Assembly (NCBI GenBank): GCA_902775555.1
Contig: CACYMQ010000001.1
Span: forward strand, 98,338-162,337
Direction: 5' to 3'
Source: an uncultured Lachnospiraceae bacterium
GTDB lineage: Bacteria > Bacillota > Clostridia > Lachnospirales > Lachnospiraceae
DNA length: 64,000 bases
A program made the position numbers and the translations under genes. Positions 52,794 through 62,404 of this stretch are shown here, in pieces; position 1 is the stretch's first letter; every line of letters begins with the position of its first letter. The notes beneath the pieces were generated by a model. That model was not told the origin of the DNA. It worked only from the letters and a program-made list of their open reading frames with translations, and did not search any database.

Positions 52794-54386
52794 TCAGGCT
52801 TCGGACAGTTTCTCCAGAACAGAAAGGATAAACCTCCAGGTCCGTTCCACCGATGCAAGATCCATCGTTTCCCGCGGTGTGTGGATATCCCTGAGTTCCG
52901 GACCAAAGGATACCACATCCAGATCCGGGATCCCGTCTGAAAAAAGCCCGCACTCCACACCTGCATGAATGATCTCCTCGACCATCGGTTTCCCGTACTG
53001 TTTTTGGAAGCACTCCTGCATCACCGGACGGAGCCGCGACTGTTCCCGGAATTCCCATGCCGGATAATTGCCGCTGTTTCTGCAGGTTCCGCCAAGAGCA
53101 TCCGCGCCCGCCTGCAGACGGCCGATCAGTTCCAGTTTTTCCGAATTCACGTTACTCCGGACAAGAAACGATGCTGAAACCTCATTTTCACTTGTGGTCA
53201 GGATCCCCAGATTCAGGGATGTCTGCACAAGGCCCGGGAAGGAATGACTCATCCTTTGAACCCCATTGGGCAGAATCCGGAGCAGCTGTATGCAGCGGGC
53301 AGCGGATGCCATATCCATGGGATCCCCCGGGGTTACGGTTTCGGCGCTCCCGGAAGATACCTGTGTTTCCTCTTCGGTTCCACCCTCTTTCTGCCTGCCG
53401 GCGGACTCCTCCGTCTGCAGCCCAAGGACCAGGCCCGGGTCTCTTTCTCCGTATTCCTTCCTGTAGATCTCCTCTTCTTCACGGATAAATGCCGTCATTG
53501 CTTCCTTCAGCTCCGGCCGGATCAGGACCTCTGCTTCGGAAGATCTCGGGATCGCATTGTCCTTGGTCCCGCCGTTCACGGAGATAAGAAGGATCCCTTC
53601 GCCAAACTCCCGGAACATTCCCTGCAGCAGCCTGCCGAGAAGCATATCCGCATTTACCCGGTCCTTATCGATCTCATTTCCCGAATGGCCTCCCTTTAGT
53701 CCTTTCACGGAAAGAACCGCGTGTATCCGGTCTTTCGGGCAGGTCTCTCTTGAAACGGGAACGGTAATGGTGGAGATACAGCCTCCGGCACAGCCTGTCA
53801 GCAGCTCTCCTTCTTCCTCGGAATCGATATTCAGCAACATACGGCCCTTCAGCCCGGACATATCCATGCCGACCGCTCCCAGCATACCGATCTCTTCATC
53901 TACCGTAAATACACACTCCAGGGCCGGAGCCTTGATGGTATCGGATTCCAGGATGGCCAGCATATAGGCCACAGCGACCCCGTCATCCGCACCGAGTGTG
54001 GTCCCGTCCGCTTTCAGGATCAGATCCTCTTCTGTCTGCCACGGAGTCATATCCTTCATCAGCCAGTCCAGGTCTTTTCTCTTATGAAGGACGAGCGAGA
54101 GCCCTTCCTTCTCCATATCCAGAGTACAGTCGGCTTCCTTCTCCGCGACCATATCCATATGACCCTGCAGGATCACGACAGGTGCCTTCTCACAGCCCTG
54201 TGAGGCAGGACGTCGGATCACCACATTTCCCATCTCATCCTGTGTGTAGGAAAGCCCATGCTCCTTTGCAAATCCTGCCAGATGATCACTGATGGCCCGT
54301 GTATGGCCGGACCCCCGCGGGATCGCGGAGATCTCTTCAAAATAATACAGAACCCGTTCGGGCTGAAGCCCTTCAAGTTTCCTCAT
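52794..54386 (-). CDS. pepD: Aminoacyl-histidine dipeptidase (M20 family)
   Basis: 530 residues, slightly longer than typical PepD. Metal-binding motifs: VVILQGHMDMVAE (His, Asp), LGADDGVAVAYML (Asp), VDEEIGMLGAVG (catalytic Glu pair), and AGVECGLF near the C-terminus. The enzyme hydrolyses Xaa-His and other dipeptides in the cytosol. A Glu/Ser/Thr-rich stretch (about 335-360, EESAGRQKEGGTEEETQVSS) is an extra loop in the lid domain. It lies 71 nt after paaK and 32 nt before ktrB. Confidence 0.93.
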   Translation of the reverse strand: MRKLEGLQPERVLYYFEEISAIPRGSGHTRAISDHLAGFAKEHGLSYTQDEMGNVVIRRPASQGCEKAPVVILQGHMDMVAEKEADCTLDMEKEGLSLVLHKRKDLDWLMKDMTPWQTEEDLILKADGTTLGADDGVAVAYMLAILESDTIKAPALECVFTVDEEIGMLGAVGMDMSGLKGRMLLNIDSEEEGELLTGCAGGCISTITVPVSRETCPKDRIHAVLSVKGLKGGHSGNEIDKDRVNADMLLGRLLQGMFREFGEGILLISVNGGTKDNAIPRSSEAEVLIRPELKEAMTAFIREEEEIYRKEYGERDPGLVLGLQTEESAGRQKEGGTEEETQVSSGSAETVTPGDPMDMASAARCIQLLRILPNGVQRMSHSFPGLVQTSLNLGILTTSENEVSASFLVRSNVNSEKLELIGRLQAGADALGGTCRNSGNYPAWEFREQSRLRPVMQECFQKQYGKPMVEEIIHAGVECGLFSDGIPDLDVVSFGPELRDIHTPRETMDLASVERTWRFILSVLEKLSEA

Positions 54387-54457
54387 TTTATCAACTCCAA
54401 TCTGTCATTCCGACGGCGTATGCCCGAAGGAACTTATCCCTCCGAACCTTCCCGCGA

Positions 54458-55693
54458 TCAGTTGTATCTTTCGTCGATCACGCGCTTCGTCTTCTTCTCG
54501 CTTCTCGGAAGTACACCGAGCTCTACGACCTTAACGATCGGTGTGAAGCCGATCTTACTCTTGACCTTAACCGCAATACGTTCGGAGAGATCGCGGAAAT
54601 CCACGCTTCCGTTGGTCTCCACGTAGAGACGCATGGTATCCTTTCCATCCAAATGAGAGATACGGATCTGATATTCACTGGAGGTCTCCGGGAAGTCACG
54701 GAGCACCTCTTCGATCTGACTCGGGAATACATTTACACCCTTGATCTTCATCATGTCATCGGTACGTCCCATGATCACATCGATCCGCGGGAATTTGCAT
54801 CCGCAGGGGCACTCACCCGGTACGATACGGGACAGGTCATGGGTACGGTAACGGATCAGCGGAGCACCCTCCTTCACGAGGGTGGTGATCACGATCTCTC
54901 CCAGTTCTCCGTCCGGAACAGGCTTTAATGTCTCCGGATCTATGATCTCCAGATAGATATAGTCATCCCAGTAATGCATGGCCGTTCCCTTGTCACAGTT
55001 AATGCCGATACCCGGTCCGTAGATCTCTGTCAGTCCGTAGATATCGTAGAGTTCGATCCCAAGCTCATCATGGATCCTTCTCCGCATGGTCTCACCCCAG
55101 CGTTCGGATCCGATGACGCCCTTCTTAAGATGGATCTTGTCGCGGATCCCTCTTTTCTCGATCTCCTCTGCCAGAAGGAGCGCATAGGAGGATGTGGAAC
55201 AAAGGACGGTGGACTTCATATCCATCATCATCTGCAGCTGTTTCTCCGTATTTCCGGGTCCCATGGGGATTGCCATGGCTCCCAGTTTTTCGCAGCCCAG
55301 CTGGAATCCGATCCCGGCTGTCCAGAGGCCGTAACCCGGAGTGATATGGATACGGTCCTTCTTTGTGATCCCTGCCATTTCATAACAACGCGCAAACTGC
55401 GTCGCCCAGTCATCCACATCCTTCTGTGTATAGGGGATGATGACCGGAAGTCCGGTGGTTCCCGAGGAAGAATGGATCCGCACGATCTCCTCCTCCGGTG
55501 CCGTCATCAGCCCCAGAGGATAGGCATCCCGAAGATCTGCCTTTTCGGAGAATGGAAGAGACTCAAATTCCTCTACCGAATGTACACCCGTGATCCCCGC
55601 TTCCTTCAGCTTCTTCCCATAGAAGCTGCCTGCCGATACCAGGGCATCGATCCGGTCGTTTACCTGTGCCAACTGTGTTTCATTGATTCTCAT
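54458..55693 (-). CDS. paaK: Phenylacetate--CoA ligase-type enzyme
   Basis: 411 residues, short PaaK type. Adenylate-forming motifs: HSSSGTTGLPVIIPYT (P-loop), YDIYGLTEIYGPG (A5), YRTHDLSRI (A7), GRTDDMMKIKGVNVFPSQIE (A8). It joins aryl-acetates to CoA with ATP. Beside iorAB it may run in reverse in fermentation, making ATP and aryl-acetate from aryl-acetyl-CoA (inference). Four Cys-like ligands near CPCGCKFP are typical of anaerobe PaaK. Start 55693 (MRINETQ) has GGAGAG upstream. Confidence 0.92.
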   Translation of the reverse strand: MRINETQLAQVNDRIDALVSAGSFYGKKLKEAGITGVHSVEEFESLPFSEKADLRDAYPLGLMTAPEEEIVRIHSSSGTTGLPVIIPYTQKDVDDWATQFARCYEMAGITKKDRIHITPGYGLWTAGIGFQLGCEKLGAMAIPMGPGNTEKQLQMMMDMKSTVLCSTSSYALLLAEEIEKRGIRDKIHLKKGVIGSERWGETMRRRIHDELGIELYDIYGLTEIYGPGIGINCDKGTAMHYWDDYIYLEIIDPETLKPVPDGELGEIVITTLVKEGAPLIRYRTHDLSRIVPGECPCGCKFPRIDVIMGRTDDMMKIKGVNVFPSQIEEVLRDFPETSSEYQIRISHLDGKDTMRLYVETNGSVDFRDLSERIAVKVKSKIGFTPIVKVVELGVLPRSEKKTKRVIDERYN

Positions 55694-55716
55694 TTTTCTC
55701 TCCTTTTCTCCCATAA

Positions 55717-56400
55717 TTAATACATTTGAATCTCCGGATAATACCTTCCGAACACCACTTCAAGTGCCGGTTCCGATATTGCTATCTGCGGAAAGTTTTC
55801 CTCTTTATATTTTGATAAGCTTTTTTTACGTTGCAGAGATGTATAAAATATAGCCCCAAAAAACAGAACCCAGAGAAAACCAAGCAGTATAATCGCATAA
55901 TCAAATCTGTTTATTCGTACCGATGTAACAACTGTTCCGGTTGTCATTACTGCCATAAAGAATATGAAAAGTTTCAGTATTCCGGCCGGCGGACCATTCT
56001 TGGTTTTTGACCATGCCGGAATCGTCTGACAGGTGCGGCAGGATCCGTTGAGATCCAGTTTTTTATAATTACCCTCTTCACGATAACGTAAAAATGTATT
56101 CAACGCCGTCGCAGCTTCTACATGAAATTCTTTCGGATAAAAAAGCTCCGGAGGAAGTTCGCCATCATCCTTTGCCTCGTATAATTCCTCCGTCAATGAT
56201 CCTACTGAATGATACCCTGTCATTTTGGCTCCGCATTTCGGACATATCCAATTATATCGTATCGGTATAGCGCCACATAGAAATGCTTTTGATTCACTAC
56301 GTAATGGCATGGAAACCCAATTCATCTTTGTTCTTTCCGTGAAGGTGGTCAACAGACGCTTCTTCAGCTCATTTTTCAATTGTTTAGTCTGTTCATCCAT
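55717..56400 (-). CDS. Uncharacterised AT-rich zinc-finger membrane protein
   Basis: 227 residues; family not recognised. A CPKCGAKMTGY pair with CRTCQTIP about 70 residues on may bind zinc. Two hydrophobic helices follow (about 143-163 and 169-190), then a cytosolic tail. The gene is visibly richer in A and T than both neighbours, and it splits the usual iorA-iorB-paaK run, so it looks inserted. AAAAGGGG precedes the start. Confidence 0.75.
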   Translation of the reverse strand: MDEQTKQLKNELKKRLLTTFTERTKMNWVSMPLRSESKAFLCGAIPIRYNWICPKCGAKMTGYHSVGSLTEELYEAKDDGELPPELFYPKEFHVEAATALNTFLRYREEGNYKKLDLNGSCRTCQTIPAWSKTKNGPPAGILKLFIFFMAVMTTGTVVTSVRINRFDYAIILLGFLWVLFFGAIFYTSLQRKKSLSKYKEENFPQIAISEPALEVVFGRYYPEIQMY

Positions 56401-56445
56401 ATGATTACGCCCCTTTTAACAATATCCGACATTGTTTCTGAAAAG

Positions 56446-56541
56446 TTATATAAACAAAAGAAGTTTATCTTTATTCGAGTCCTGTAAAAACGGATCCGCT
56501 TCATTTTTTGAAAATGATCCGTCTTCCTTCCTTCTCACCAT
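56446..56541 (-). CDS. Possible 31-residue small protein
   Basis: ATG 56541 with AAGGAG 7 nt upstream opens MVRRKEDGSFSKNEADPFLQ and ends after KLLLFI at TAA 56446. It lies in the AT-rich gap after iorB. Its good ribosome-binding site is the only support; it could equally be a remnant of a longer gene. Confidence 0.3.
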   Translation of the reverse strand: MVRRKEDGSFSKNEADPFLQDSNKDKLLLFI

Positions 56542-56566
56542 ATGGAATCTCCTTCTGATTCATAGT

Positions 56567-57148
56567 TCAGCCCCCTTGAAACTGACCGGAAAGCGCCTTG
56601 AAATTAATCTCATGCAGCTTCTCCGGCAGTCTCTCACGGATAACATCCTGCAGGTCCTCAATGGTGAGACCCAGTGCACCGGAACGAACCGCCGCTCCGA
56701 GAAGCACCACATTTACTACCTTCGGATTCCCCAGTTCCTGAATGGCCGCATCCGTATCCACGGTCAGCAGGTTCGGAACCTTCCCGCGAAGGTATTCCAG
56801 CATCTCTTCCCCACTGTAGTTTCCTCCCGCAAGGGCAGCCGTAACCGGCATTACGGAACGAACAGCGGTAACCACCTGCCCGCCTTCCTTCAGGTACGGA
56901 AGCATCCTTACGGTCTCTGCAGGTTCAAATCCGAGGATCAGATCCGCTTCTCCTTTTGCGATCATGGGGGAAGCAATTCCCTCTCCGATCCTAAGATGAC
57001 TAAATACGCTTCCACCCCGCTGCGCCATCCCGATGGTCTCTGCACTCATGACGGTAAGGCCCTTCTTCATGGCCGCCGCAGCGATCAGTTTGGAAGCAAG
57101 CACGGTTCCCTGTCCTCCGACACCGGTAAGTACGATATTCTTACGCAT
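56567..57148 (-). CDS. iorB: Indolepyruvate ferredoxin oxidoreductase, beta subunit
   Basis: 193 residues, the gamma-type domain of 2-oxoacid oxidoreductases (VLTGVGGQGTVLASKLIAAA, SAETIGMAQRGGSVFSHLR, DLILGFEPAETVRML). It pairs with IorA to oxidise aryl-pyruvates to aryl-acetyl-CoA with reduction of ferredoxin. Start ATG 57148 (MRKNIVLTG) has GGAGG 8 nt upstream and lies inside the end of iorA, an 8-nt overlap; the longer frame to 57295 is not supported. Confidence 0.95.
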   Translation of the reverse strand: MRKNIVLTGVGGQGTVLASKLIAAAAMKKGLTVMSAETIGMAQRGGSVFSHLRIGEGIASPMIAKGEADLILGFEPAETVRMLPYLKEGGQVVTAVRSVMPVTAALAGGNYSGEEMLEYLRGKVPNLLTVDTDAAIQELGNPKVVNVVLLGAAVRSGALGLTIEDLQDVIRERLPEKLHEINFKALSGQFQGG

Positions 57149-59087
57149 GGAACTCACCTCCTTCCTCAGAAGGTACATCCCCAAGACGAGGCTGATCCGA
57201 TACCTGCACGCCATCCTCCGGGTTGTCTCCACCCTCGATCGCGCCCATCGGGCAGATCTGTCTGCAGAGGCCGCAACCTGTACAGAGAGTTTCATCTATA
57301 GCAACTTTCCCGTCCTTCAGGATCAGAGCAGGACAGCCAAGCTCGCGGATACACTTCTTACACTGGATACACTTCTCCGGAAGGATCCGTACCGGTCCCA
57401 CCTCACGGAGATGCTTCGCCTGGTCACTTGCCATGGCGATACATGGATACTTGAAAATGATTGCCTTCACGCCGGGCCCTGCCGCCACCCGGGTCACGGT
57501 CTCCAATGCTTCTTTGTAGCAGAGCGGGTTCACGGTCTCCACAGTCTTAACTCCGACACCACGAAGCACCTGTTCCATGTCCACCTTCGCCACGATCTCT
57601 CCCATCATGGTCTGTCCCGTACCGGGATGCGGCTGATGACCGGTCATGGCTGTCGTGGAATTGTCCAGCACGATCAGTGTCATATCCGCCTGATTATATA
57701 CCGCATTGACAACTCCGGTAATGGCCGATGCAAAGAATGTGGAATCTCCTACAAAGGCAAAGCATGTCGTATCCGGATCCACCCTTCCCACGCCCTGTGC
57801 GATATTCACACCCGCACCCATACAGAGGCAGGTATCCACCATATCCAGCGGCATGGCATTTCCAAGTGTATAACAGCCGATATCCCCGCAGAATATGGTC
57901 TTCTTTCCCTTCATTGCCTGCTTTACGGCATAGAAGGATGCCCGATGCGGACATCCGGCACAAAGCACCGGAGGACGTACCGGAAGTTCGGGAGCCGAAG
58001 AAGGATCCTCTTTTTCTTCAGATGATCCCGACCCTGTACCGGGATCCGGTATTCCCATAAAGATGCGGATCCACTCCTCCACACTGTCTCTTGTATTTTC
58101 ACCTGCAACCGAAGTGGCATGTGTATGCTTGCCCAGGATCTCCACGGAAAGTCCGTAACGACCGGCCAGATGGATGAGCCCATCCTCGATCACGGGATCC
58201 AGTTCCTCCAGACAAAGGACCTGGTCACAGTCCTGAAGAAACCGAAGGGCCTTGAACTTCGGGAAGGGATACGGGGTGCTCACCTTAAACAGCTGTACCT
58301 GATATGGGAAATCCAGTTTCTCCAGCGCCTCTTCCGCATATGCATAACTGATACCGGAGGCTGCGATCCCCAGCCGGAGCCCCTTCTTTTCCCCGAAGAT
58401 CCGAATGGAATTACCTTCATAACCCGAGAATATCTCAGACAGCTCTTCGTTCCTTGCAACGATCTTCTGATGATTTGCATAGGAAAGCCGCGGAAAGATC
58501 ACCCAACGCTTTGAATCCTTTACGAATCCGTCAGGGTTGTGTACCGTATACTCCTCCGGATCCTTCACTTCAAGGGACGCATACCCGTGGCAGACACGTG
58601 TGGTGGGTCTGAGGAATACGGGGGTCCCGTACTTCTCGGACAGATCAAAGGCTTCCTGTATCATCCGGTATGCTTCCTCTGCGGAGGAGGGATCAAAGCA
58701 GGGCACCTTGGAAAATGCAGCAAAATGTCTCGTATCCTGTTCTGTCTGAGAAGAGATCGGTCCCGGATCATCTGCCACCAGGATCACGAGTCCTCCCTTC
58801 ACGCCCACATATTCCAGGCTCATCAGGGGATCCGATGCCACATTGAGTCCCACCTGCTTCATGGTCACAAGTGCCCTGGCACCGCTATAGGCCGCACCCG
58901 CTGCCAGCTCCATGGCCGCCTTCTCATTGACGGACCACTCCACATAGGTACCTTGTCCCCTTCTTTTTGCGACCGTTTCCAGCACCTCCGTAGAGGGGGT
59001 TCCCGGGTAGCCTGCCACCACATTGACTCCTGCAGCCAGAGCTCCCAGGGCGATCGCCTCATTTCCCATTACATATTCCTTATGCAT
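57141..59087 (-). CDS. iorA: Indolepyruvate ferredoxin oxidoreductase, alpha subunit
   Basis: 648 residues. Pyrimidine-binding domain at the start (GNEAIALGALAAGVNVVAGYPGTPS), TPP-diphosphate domain in the middle (CAGCPHRASFYAVKQA, FCGDIGCYTLG, FVGDSTFFASAITGVVNAVYNQ), and two [4Fe-4S] clusters at the end (CIQCKKCIRELGCPA, CTGCGLCRQICPMGAI). It oxidises indole-, phenyl- or hydroxyphenylpyruvate. GGGAGTACAGG precedes the ATG. It lies 47 nt after thiI and may share that transcript. Confidence 0.96.
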   Translation of the reverse strand: MHKEYVMGNEAIALGALAAGVNVVAGYPGTPSTEVLETVAKRRGQGTYVEWSVNEKAAMELAAGAAYSGARALVTMKQVGLNVASDPLMSLEYVGVKGGLVILVADDPGPISSQTEQDTRHFAAFSKVPCFDPSSAEEAYRMIQEAFDLSEKYGTPVFLRPTTRVCHGYASLEVKDPEEYTVHNPDGFVKDSKRWVIFPRLSYANHQKIVARNEELSEIFSGYEGNSIRIFGEKKGLRLGIAASGISYAYAEEALEKLDFPYQVQLFKVSTPYPFPKFKALRFLQDCDQVLCLEELDPVIEDGLIHLAGRYGLSVEILGKHTHATSVAGENTRDSVEEWIRIFMGIPDPGTGSGSSEEKEDPSSAPELPVRPPVLCAGCPHRASFYAVKQAMKGKKTIFCGDIGCYTLGNAMPLDMVDTCLCMGAGVNIAQGVGRVDPDTTCFAFVGDSTFFASAITGVVNAVYNQADMTLIVLDNSTTAMTGHQPHPGTGQTMMGEIVAKVDMEQVLRGVGVKTVETVNPLCYKEALETVTRVAAGPGVKAIIFKYPCIAMASDQAKHLREVGPVRILPEKCIQCKKCIRELGCPALILKDGKVAIDETLCTGCGLCRQICPMGAIEGGDNPEDGVQVSDQPRLGDVPSEEGGEFHA

Positions 59088-59134
59088 CCTGTACTCCCTT
59101 ATTTGTCAATTTTATGTAAACTGATCCTGCTGTC

Positions 59135-60319
59135 TTACCTAAGCCACACGACCTCCGCTGTATCGATCGCCTTCTCATAGATGGGCTCGATGATGCCCGA
59201 AAGCTTCTCTTCCGATTTTTCGATCTGCTCCAGAGTCGGCTTCGTCACGGGATGCTTCGCCACGAAAATGGTACAGCAATCCTCATACGGCCGTATGGAG
59301 GTCTCATAGGTCCCGATCTTCTCGGAGATATCCACGATCTCCTGTTTATCCAGTCCGATGCATGGCCGGTATACGGGGCAGGTCACAGCCCGGTCGATCA
59401 CGCCCAGCGAGAATAAAGTCTGGGAGGATACCTGACCGATGGATTCTCCGGTCACGATGCACTCCGCCTCTTCCCTTTTTGCCAGTTCTTCCGCCACCCG
59501 GAACATATAACGCTTCATGATGATCGTCAGCTCGTCATGAGGACAGTTATCATAGATGGCCAGCTGCAGATCCGTAAAGTTTACGATATGCAGTTTGATG
59601 GGACCTGCATAGTGGGATACGATCCGTCCCAGATCCTGTACCTTCTCAAGCGCACGTTCCGATGTGTATGGAGGCGAATGGAAATATACTGCCTGCATTT
59701 CCACACCACGTTTTGCGATCATCCAGGTCGCAACGGGACTGTCGATCCCCCCTGACAGCAGGGAGATCGCTCTTCCGTTCGTTCCCACCGGGAGTCCTCC
59801 GGGGCCCGGAAGAACCTTGGAATAGATAAATGCGATCTTCCTGATCTCTACATAGACCATCACGTCAGGAGTATGGACATCCACATGGAGTCCCTCCTCC
59901 TCGTACCTGTCCAGAAGGATTCCCCCAAGCCGCGCGTCCATTTCCATGGATGCAACCGGGAATTCCTTGTTGATCCTCTTTACACGAACCTTAAAGGAGA
60001 AGGAATAATCGTCATACTCCTCCTCAAAATACCTTGCCACTGTTTCGTCCAGTTTTTCGGGAGTAGGATCTTCCACGGTCCATACCGGACAGATACCCGT
60101 GATCCCGAAGGTCTGGGTCATCCTGCGGACTGCCTCGTCGTAATCATAATCCGAATGTGCATCCACAAAGATCCTTCCGTATTCCCGGCGCACTTCAAAC
60201 TGTCCCAGGGGTTTCAGTCTGGCGCGAAGGCGCTTGCAGAGGATGTCCTCAAACTTATAACGGTTCTTTCCCTTTACACCGATCTCGGCATATTTGATCA
60301 AAAAAGTCTGTATCTTCAA
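59135..60319 (-). CDS. thiI: tRNA 4-thiouridine sulfurtransferase ThiI
   Basis: 394 residues with an N-terminal ferredoxin-like plus THUMP region and a PP-loop ATPase (LLSGGIDSPVATWM). It adenylates U8 of tRNA for sulfur transfer. No rhodanese domain is attached, as usual in Firmicutes, so sulfur should come straight from the desulfurase encoded 25 nt upstream. The start is TTG 60319 (MKIQTFLIKYAEIG), with AAAGGA 7 nt before; no ATG lies near, and the sequence is canonical from there. Confidence 0.95.
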   Translation of the reverse strand: MKIQTFLIKYAEIGVKGKNRYKFEDILCKRLRARLKPLGQFEVRREYGRIFVDAHSDYDYDEAVRRMTQTFGITGICPVWTVEDPTPEKLDETVARYFEEEYDDYSFSFKVRVKRINKEFPVASMEMDARLGGILLDRYEEEGLHVDVHTPDVMVYVEIRKIAFIYSKVLPGPGGLPVGTNGRAISLLSGGIDSPVATWMIAKRGVEMQAVYFHSPPYTSERALEKVQDLGRIVSHYAGPIKLHIVNFTDLQLAIYDNCPHDELTIIMKRYMFRVAEELAKREEAECIVTGESIGQVSSQTLFSLGVIDRAVTCPVYRPCIGLDKQEIVDISEKIGTYETSIRPYEDCCTIFVAKHPVTKPTLEQIEKSEEKLSGIIEPIYEKAIDTAEVVWLR

Positions 60320-60344
60320 CTGTTAATCCTTTCATTTTTCCGTG

Positions 60345-61487
60345 TCATCCCCGTGTATAGTGTCTCAGGGTCGGAAGAAGCTTCGCTACGGTATCGATCA
60401 CGTACTGCACCTCTTCCTCCGTATTCTCCTCGCTGAAACTAAAGCGCAGGGTTGATTCCCTCTCATTCGCAGGAAGTCCGATGGCTGACAGAACACCGCT
60501 CTCACGCTTCTTGTTGGAGGAGCAGGCTGATCCCGCCGAAACATAGATCCCTTCGGCTTCCAGGCTGTGGAGCATGACCTCCGCACGGACGCCGACAAAA
60601 CTGATGCTTGCAATATGGGGTGCGCCCTTAGAATGGTTCACCACATCGGGAAGTGCCGTAAGCCCCCGGATCAGCATATCACGAAGCTCTGCGATCCGCG
60701 CATTTCTTTCCTCGAGATCCTTCATCGCCTGTTGGATCGCCAGGCCGAAACCGGCTATGGCAGGTACATTTTCCGTTCCGGAACGCATACCCTTCTGCTG
60801 GCCGCCTCCGTAAATGATGGGCCGGATCAGCGTGCCCTTTTTGATATACAGAAATCCCACACCCTTCGGCCCATGGAGCTTATGTGCACTGACAGAGAGC
60901 AGATCCACACCCAGCTTTGAAACATTGATGGGAAGCTTTCCGTAGGCCTGGATCGCATCCGTATGAACGTAGATCTTCGGGTTCTTCTTATGGACCGCCT
61001 TGGCGATGGCCTCCACGGGAAGAACGGAGCCGATCTCATTATTCACCATCATCACCGAAACCAGGATCGTCTCAGGACGGATCGCCTCCTCCACCTGTTC
61101 CGGTGTGATAACGCCTTCTTCATTGACCGGAAGGCGGGTAACCTCATAGCCCTCCTTCTCCAGGAAATCCAGAGCCGCTCCGATGCTCGGATGCTCAATA
61201 TTTGTAGAAATGATATGATTTCCCATGCGTCTTTTTGCCAGTGCGGAACCGATCAGTGCCTGATTATTGCTCTCCGTTCCCCCGGAGGTAAAAAGGATCT
61301 CTTCCGGAAGAGCGTGAATGCTTTTTGCAGCCCGGTCCACAGCGTCCTTCAGATAATGCTCTGCCGTTACGCCGCAGCGATGAAGGGATGACGGATTCCC
61401 GAAATCCTCCGTCAGGATCTTCGTCATCAGAGCCGCTGTCTCCGGATATACCCTTGTAGTCGCCGAATTGTCTAAATATACTTCCAT
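60345..61487 (-). CDS. NifS/IscS-type cysteine desulfurase
   Basis: 380 residues. PLP lysine in LLSVSAHKLHGPKGVGF; catalytic Cys in SAGSACSSNKKRESGVL; conserved MEVYLDNSATTRVY at the start. Its position directly upstream of thiI matches the NifZ-ThiI pair of B. subtilis, so tRNA thiolation is the most likely use. Start 61487 (MEVYLDN) has AGGGAAG 5 nt upstream, preferred over GTG 61493, which overlaps it. Confidence 0.94.
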   Translation of the reverse strand: MEVYLDNSATTRVYPETAALMTKILTEDFGNPSSLHRCGVTAEHYLKDAVDRAAKSIHALPEEILFTSGGTESNNQALIGSALAKRRMGNHIISTNIEHPSIGAALDFLEKEGYEVTRLPVNEEGVITPEQVEEAIRPETILVSVMMVNNEIGSVLPVEAIAKAVHKKNPKIYVHTDAIQAYGKLPINVSKLGVDLLSVSAHKLHGPKGVGFLYIKKGTLIRPIIYGGGQQKGMRSGTENVPAIAGFGLAIQQAMKDLEERNARIAELRDMLIRGLTALPDVVNHSKGAPHIASISFVGVRAEVMLHSLEAEGIYVSAGSACSSNKKRESGVLSAIGLPANERESTLRFSFSEENTEEEVQYVIDTVAKLLPTLRHYTRG

Positions 61488-61580
61488 GTTCACTTCCCTG
61501 TATCATTCCGTTATAACCTGGCATGACTTTCCTTACTTCAGGTATCCTGTCATGCCGGCCTATAACCTTTTTTCTTTTCA

Positions 61581-62339
61581 TCAGTCATTATCCAGCAGAT
61601 ATCCCAATACGGACAGCAGCATCAGCCCCGCCGTCTCCGTCCGAAGGATCCTGTGTCCCAATGTGATGGTCTTTGCTCCTATGGCCTCCAGTGCCGTGAC
61701 CTCAGACTCTTCAAAGCCTCCTTCCGGTCCGATGAAGATCCCGAGAGACTTAACGGAGCCTGCCCTGTTCTCCTCCACCAGCTTCTCCATGATGGCGCGG
61801 GTCACGTTCATCCCTGATGCATTCTCGTAAGGAAGGAGTACCATATCCAGTTTTCCGGCATCCTCTATGGCATCCTTCATGGAGAGAAATGTTCCGACCT
61901 CCGGGATCACACCTCTCCCTGACTGTTTCGCGGCTGCTTCCGCAATGGCCTGGTAACGGTCTCTTCGCTTGGCAGCCTTTGCAGCGTCCATCTTTACAAC
62001 CGACCGGGACATCCAGACAGGAACGATCCTGACAGCCCCGAGTTCTACTGACTTCTGAAGGATCAGATCCATCTTGTCGCCTTTGGGGAACCCCTGGTAT
62101 AACGTGACCGCAATCGGAAGCTCCGCCGCATTTCCGCATATATCTTCAATTGTGGCGAGCACCTCATCCGGAGTGATGGATCCGATCCTGCAGGTATAGT
62201 CACGTCCGTCTCCGGAGCCCACCTCGATCCGGTCCCCCGCCTCCAGACGGAGTACCTGTGCCGCGTGACGGGCGTTGCTTCCCGTGAGCCGGATCGTTCC
62301 GGACGCAGAATCGATCTCCTCAGTAAAAAACCGATGCAT
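61581..62339 (-). CDS. rsmE: 16S rRNA (uracil-1498-N3)-methyltransferase
   Basis: 252 residues. N-terminal PUA-like domain (MHRFFTEEIDSASGTIRLTG) and a trefoil-knot SPOUT domain with SAM loops IFIGPEGGFEESEV and LGHRILRTETAGLMLLSVLG. It methylates the ribosome decoding region. Start 62339 (MHRFF) has GGGGAG 9 nt upstream; the ATG at 62348 abuts that site. The usual partner prmA lies just upstream. Confidence 0.95.
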   Translation of the reverse strand: MHRFFTEEIDSASGTIRLTGSNARHAAQVLRLEAGDRIEVGSGDGRDYTCRIGSITPDEVLATIEDICGNAAELPIAVTLYQGFPKGDKMDLILQKSVELGAVRIVPVWMSRSVVKMDAAKAAKRRDRYQAIAEAAAKQSGRGVIPEVGTFLSMKDAIEDAGKLDMVLLPYENASGMNVTRAIMEKLVEENRAGSVKSLGIFIGPEGGFEESEVTALEAIGAKTITLGHRILRTETAGLMLLSVLGYLLDND

Positions 62340-62404
62340 GTTATTCATCTCCCCATACTTCGATAGCCATGTCTTTATGAAATGTTGATCCGGTATTCCT
62401 CAAT

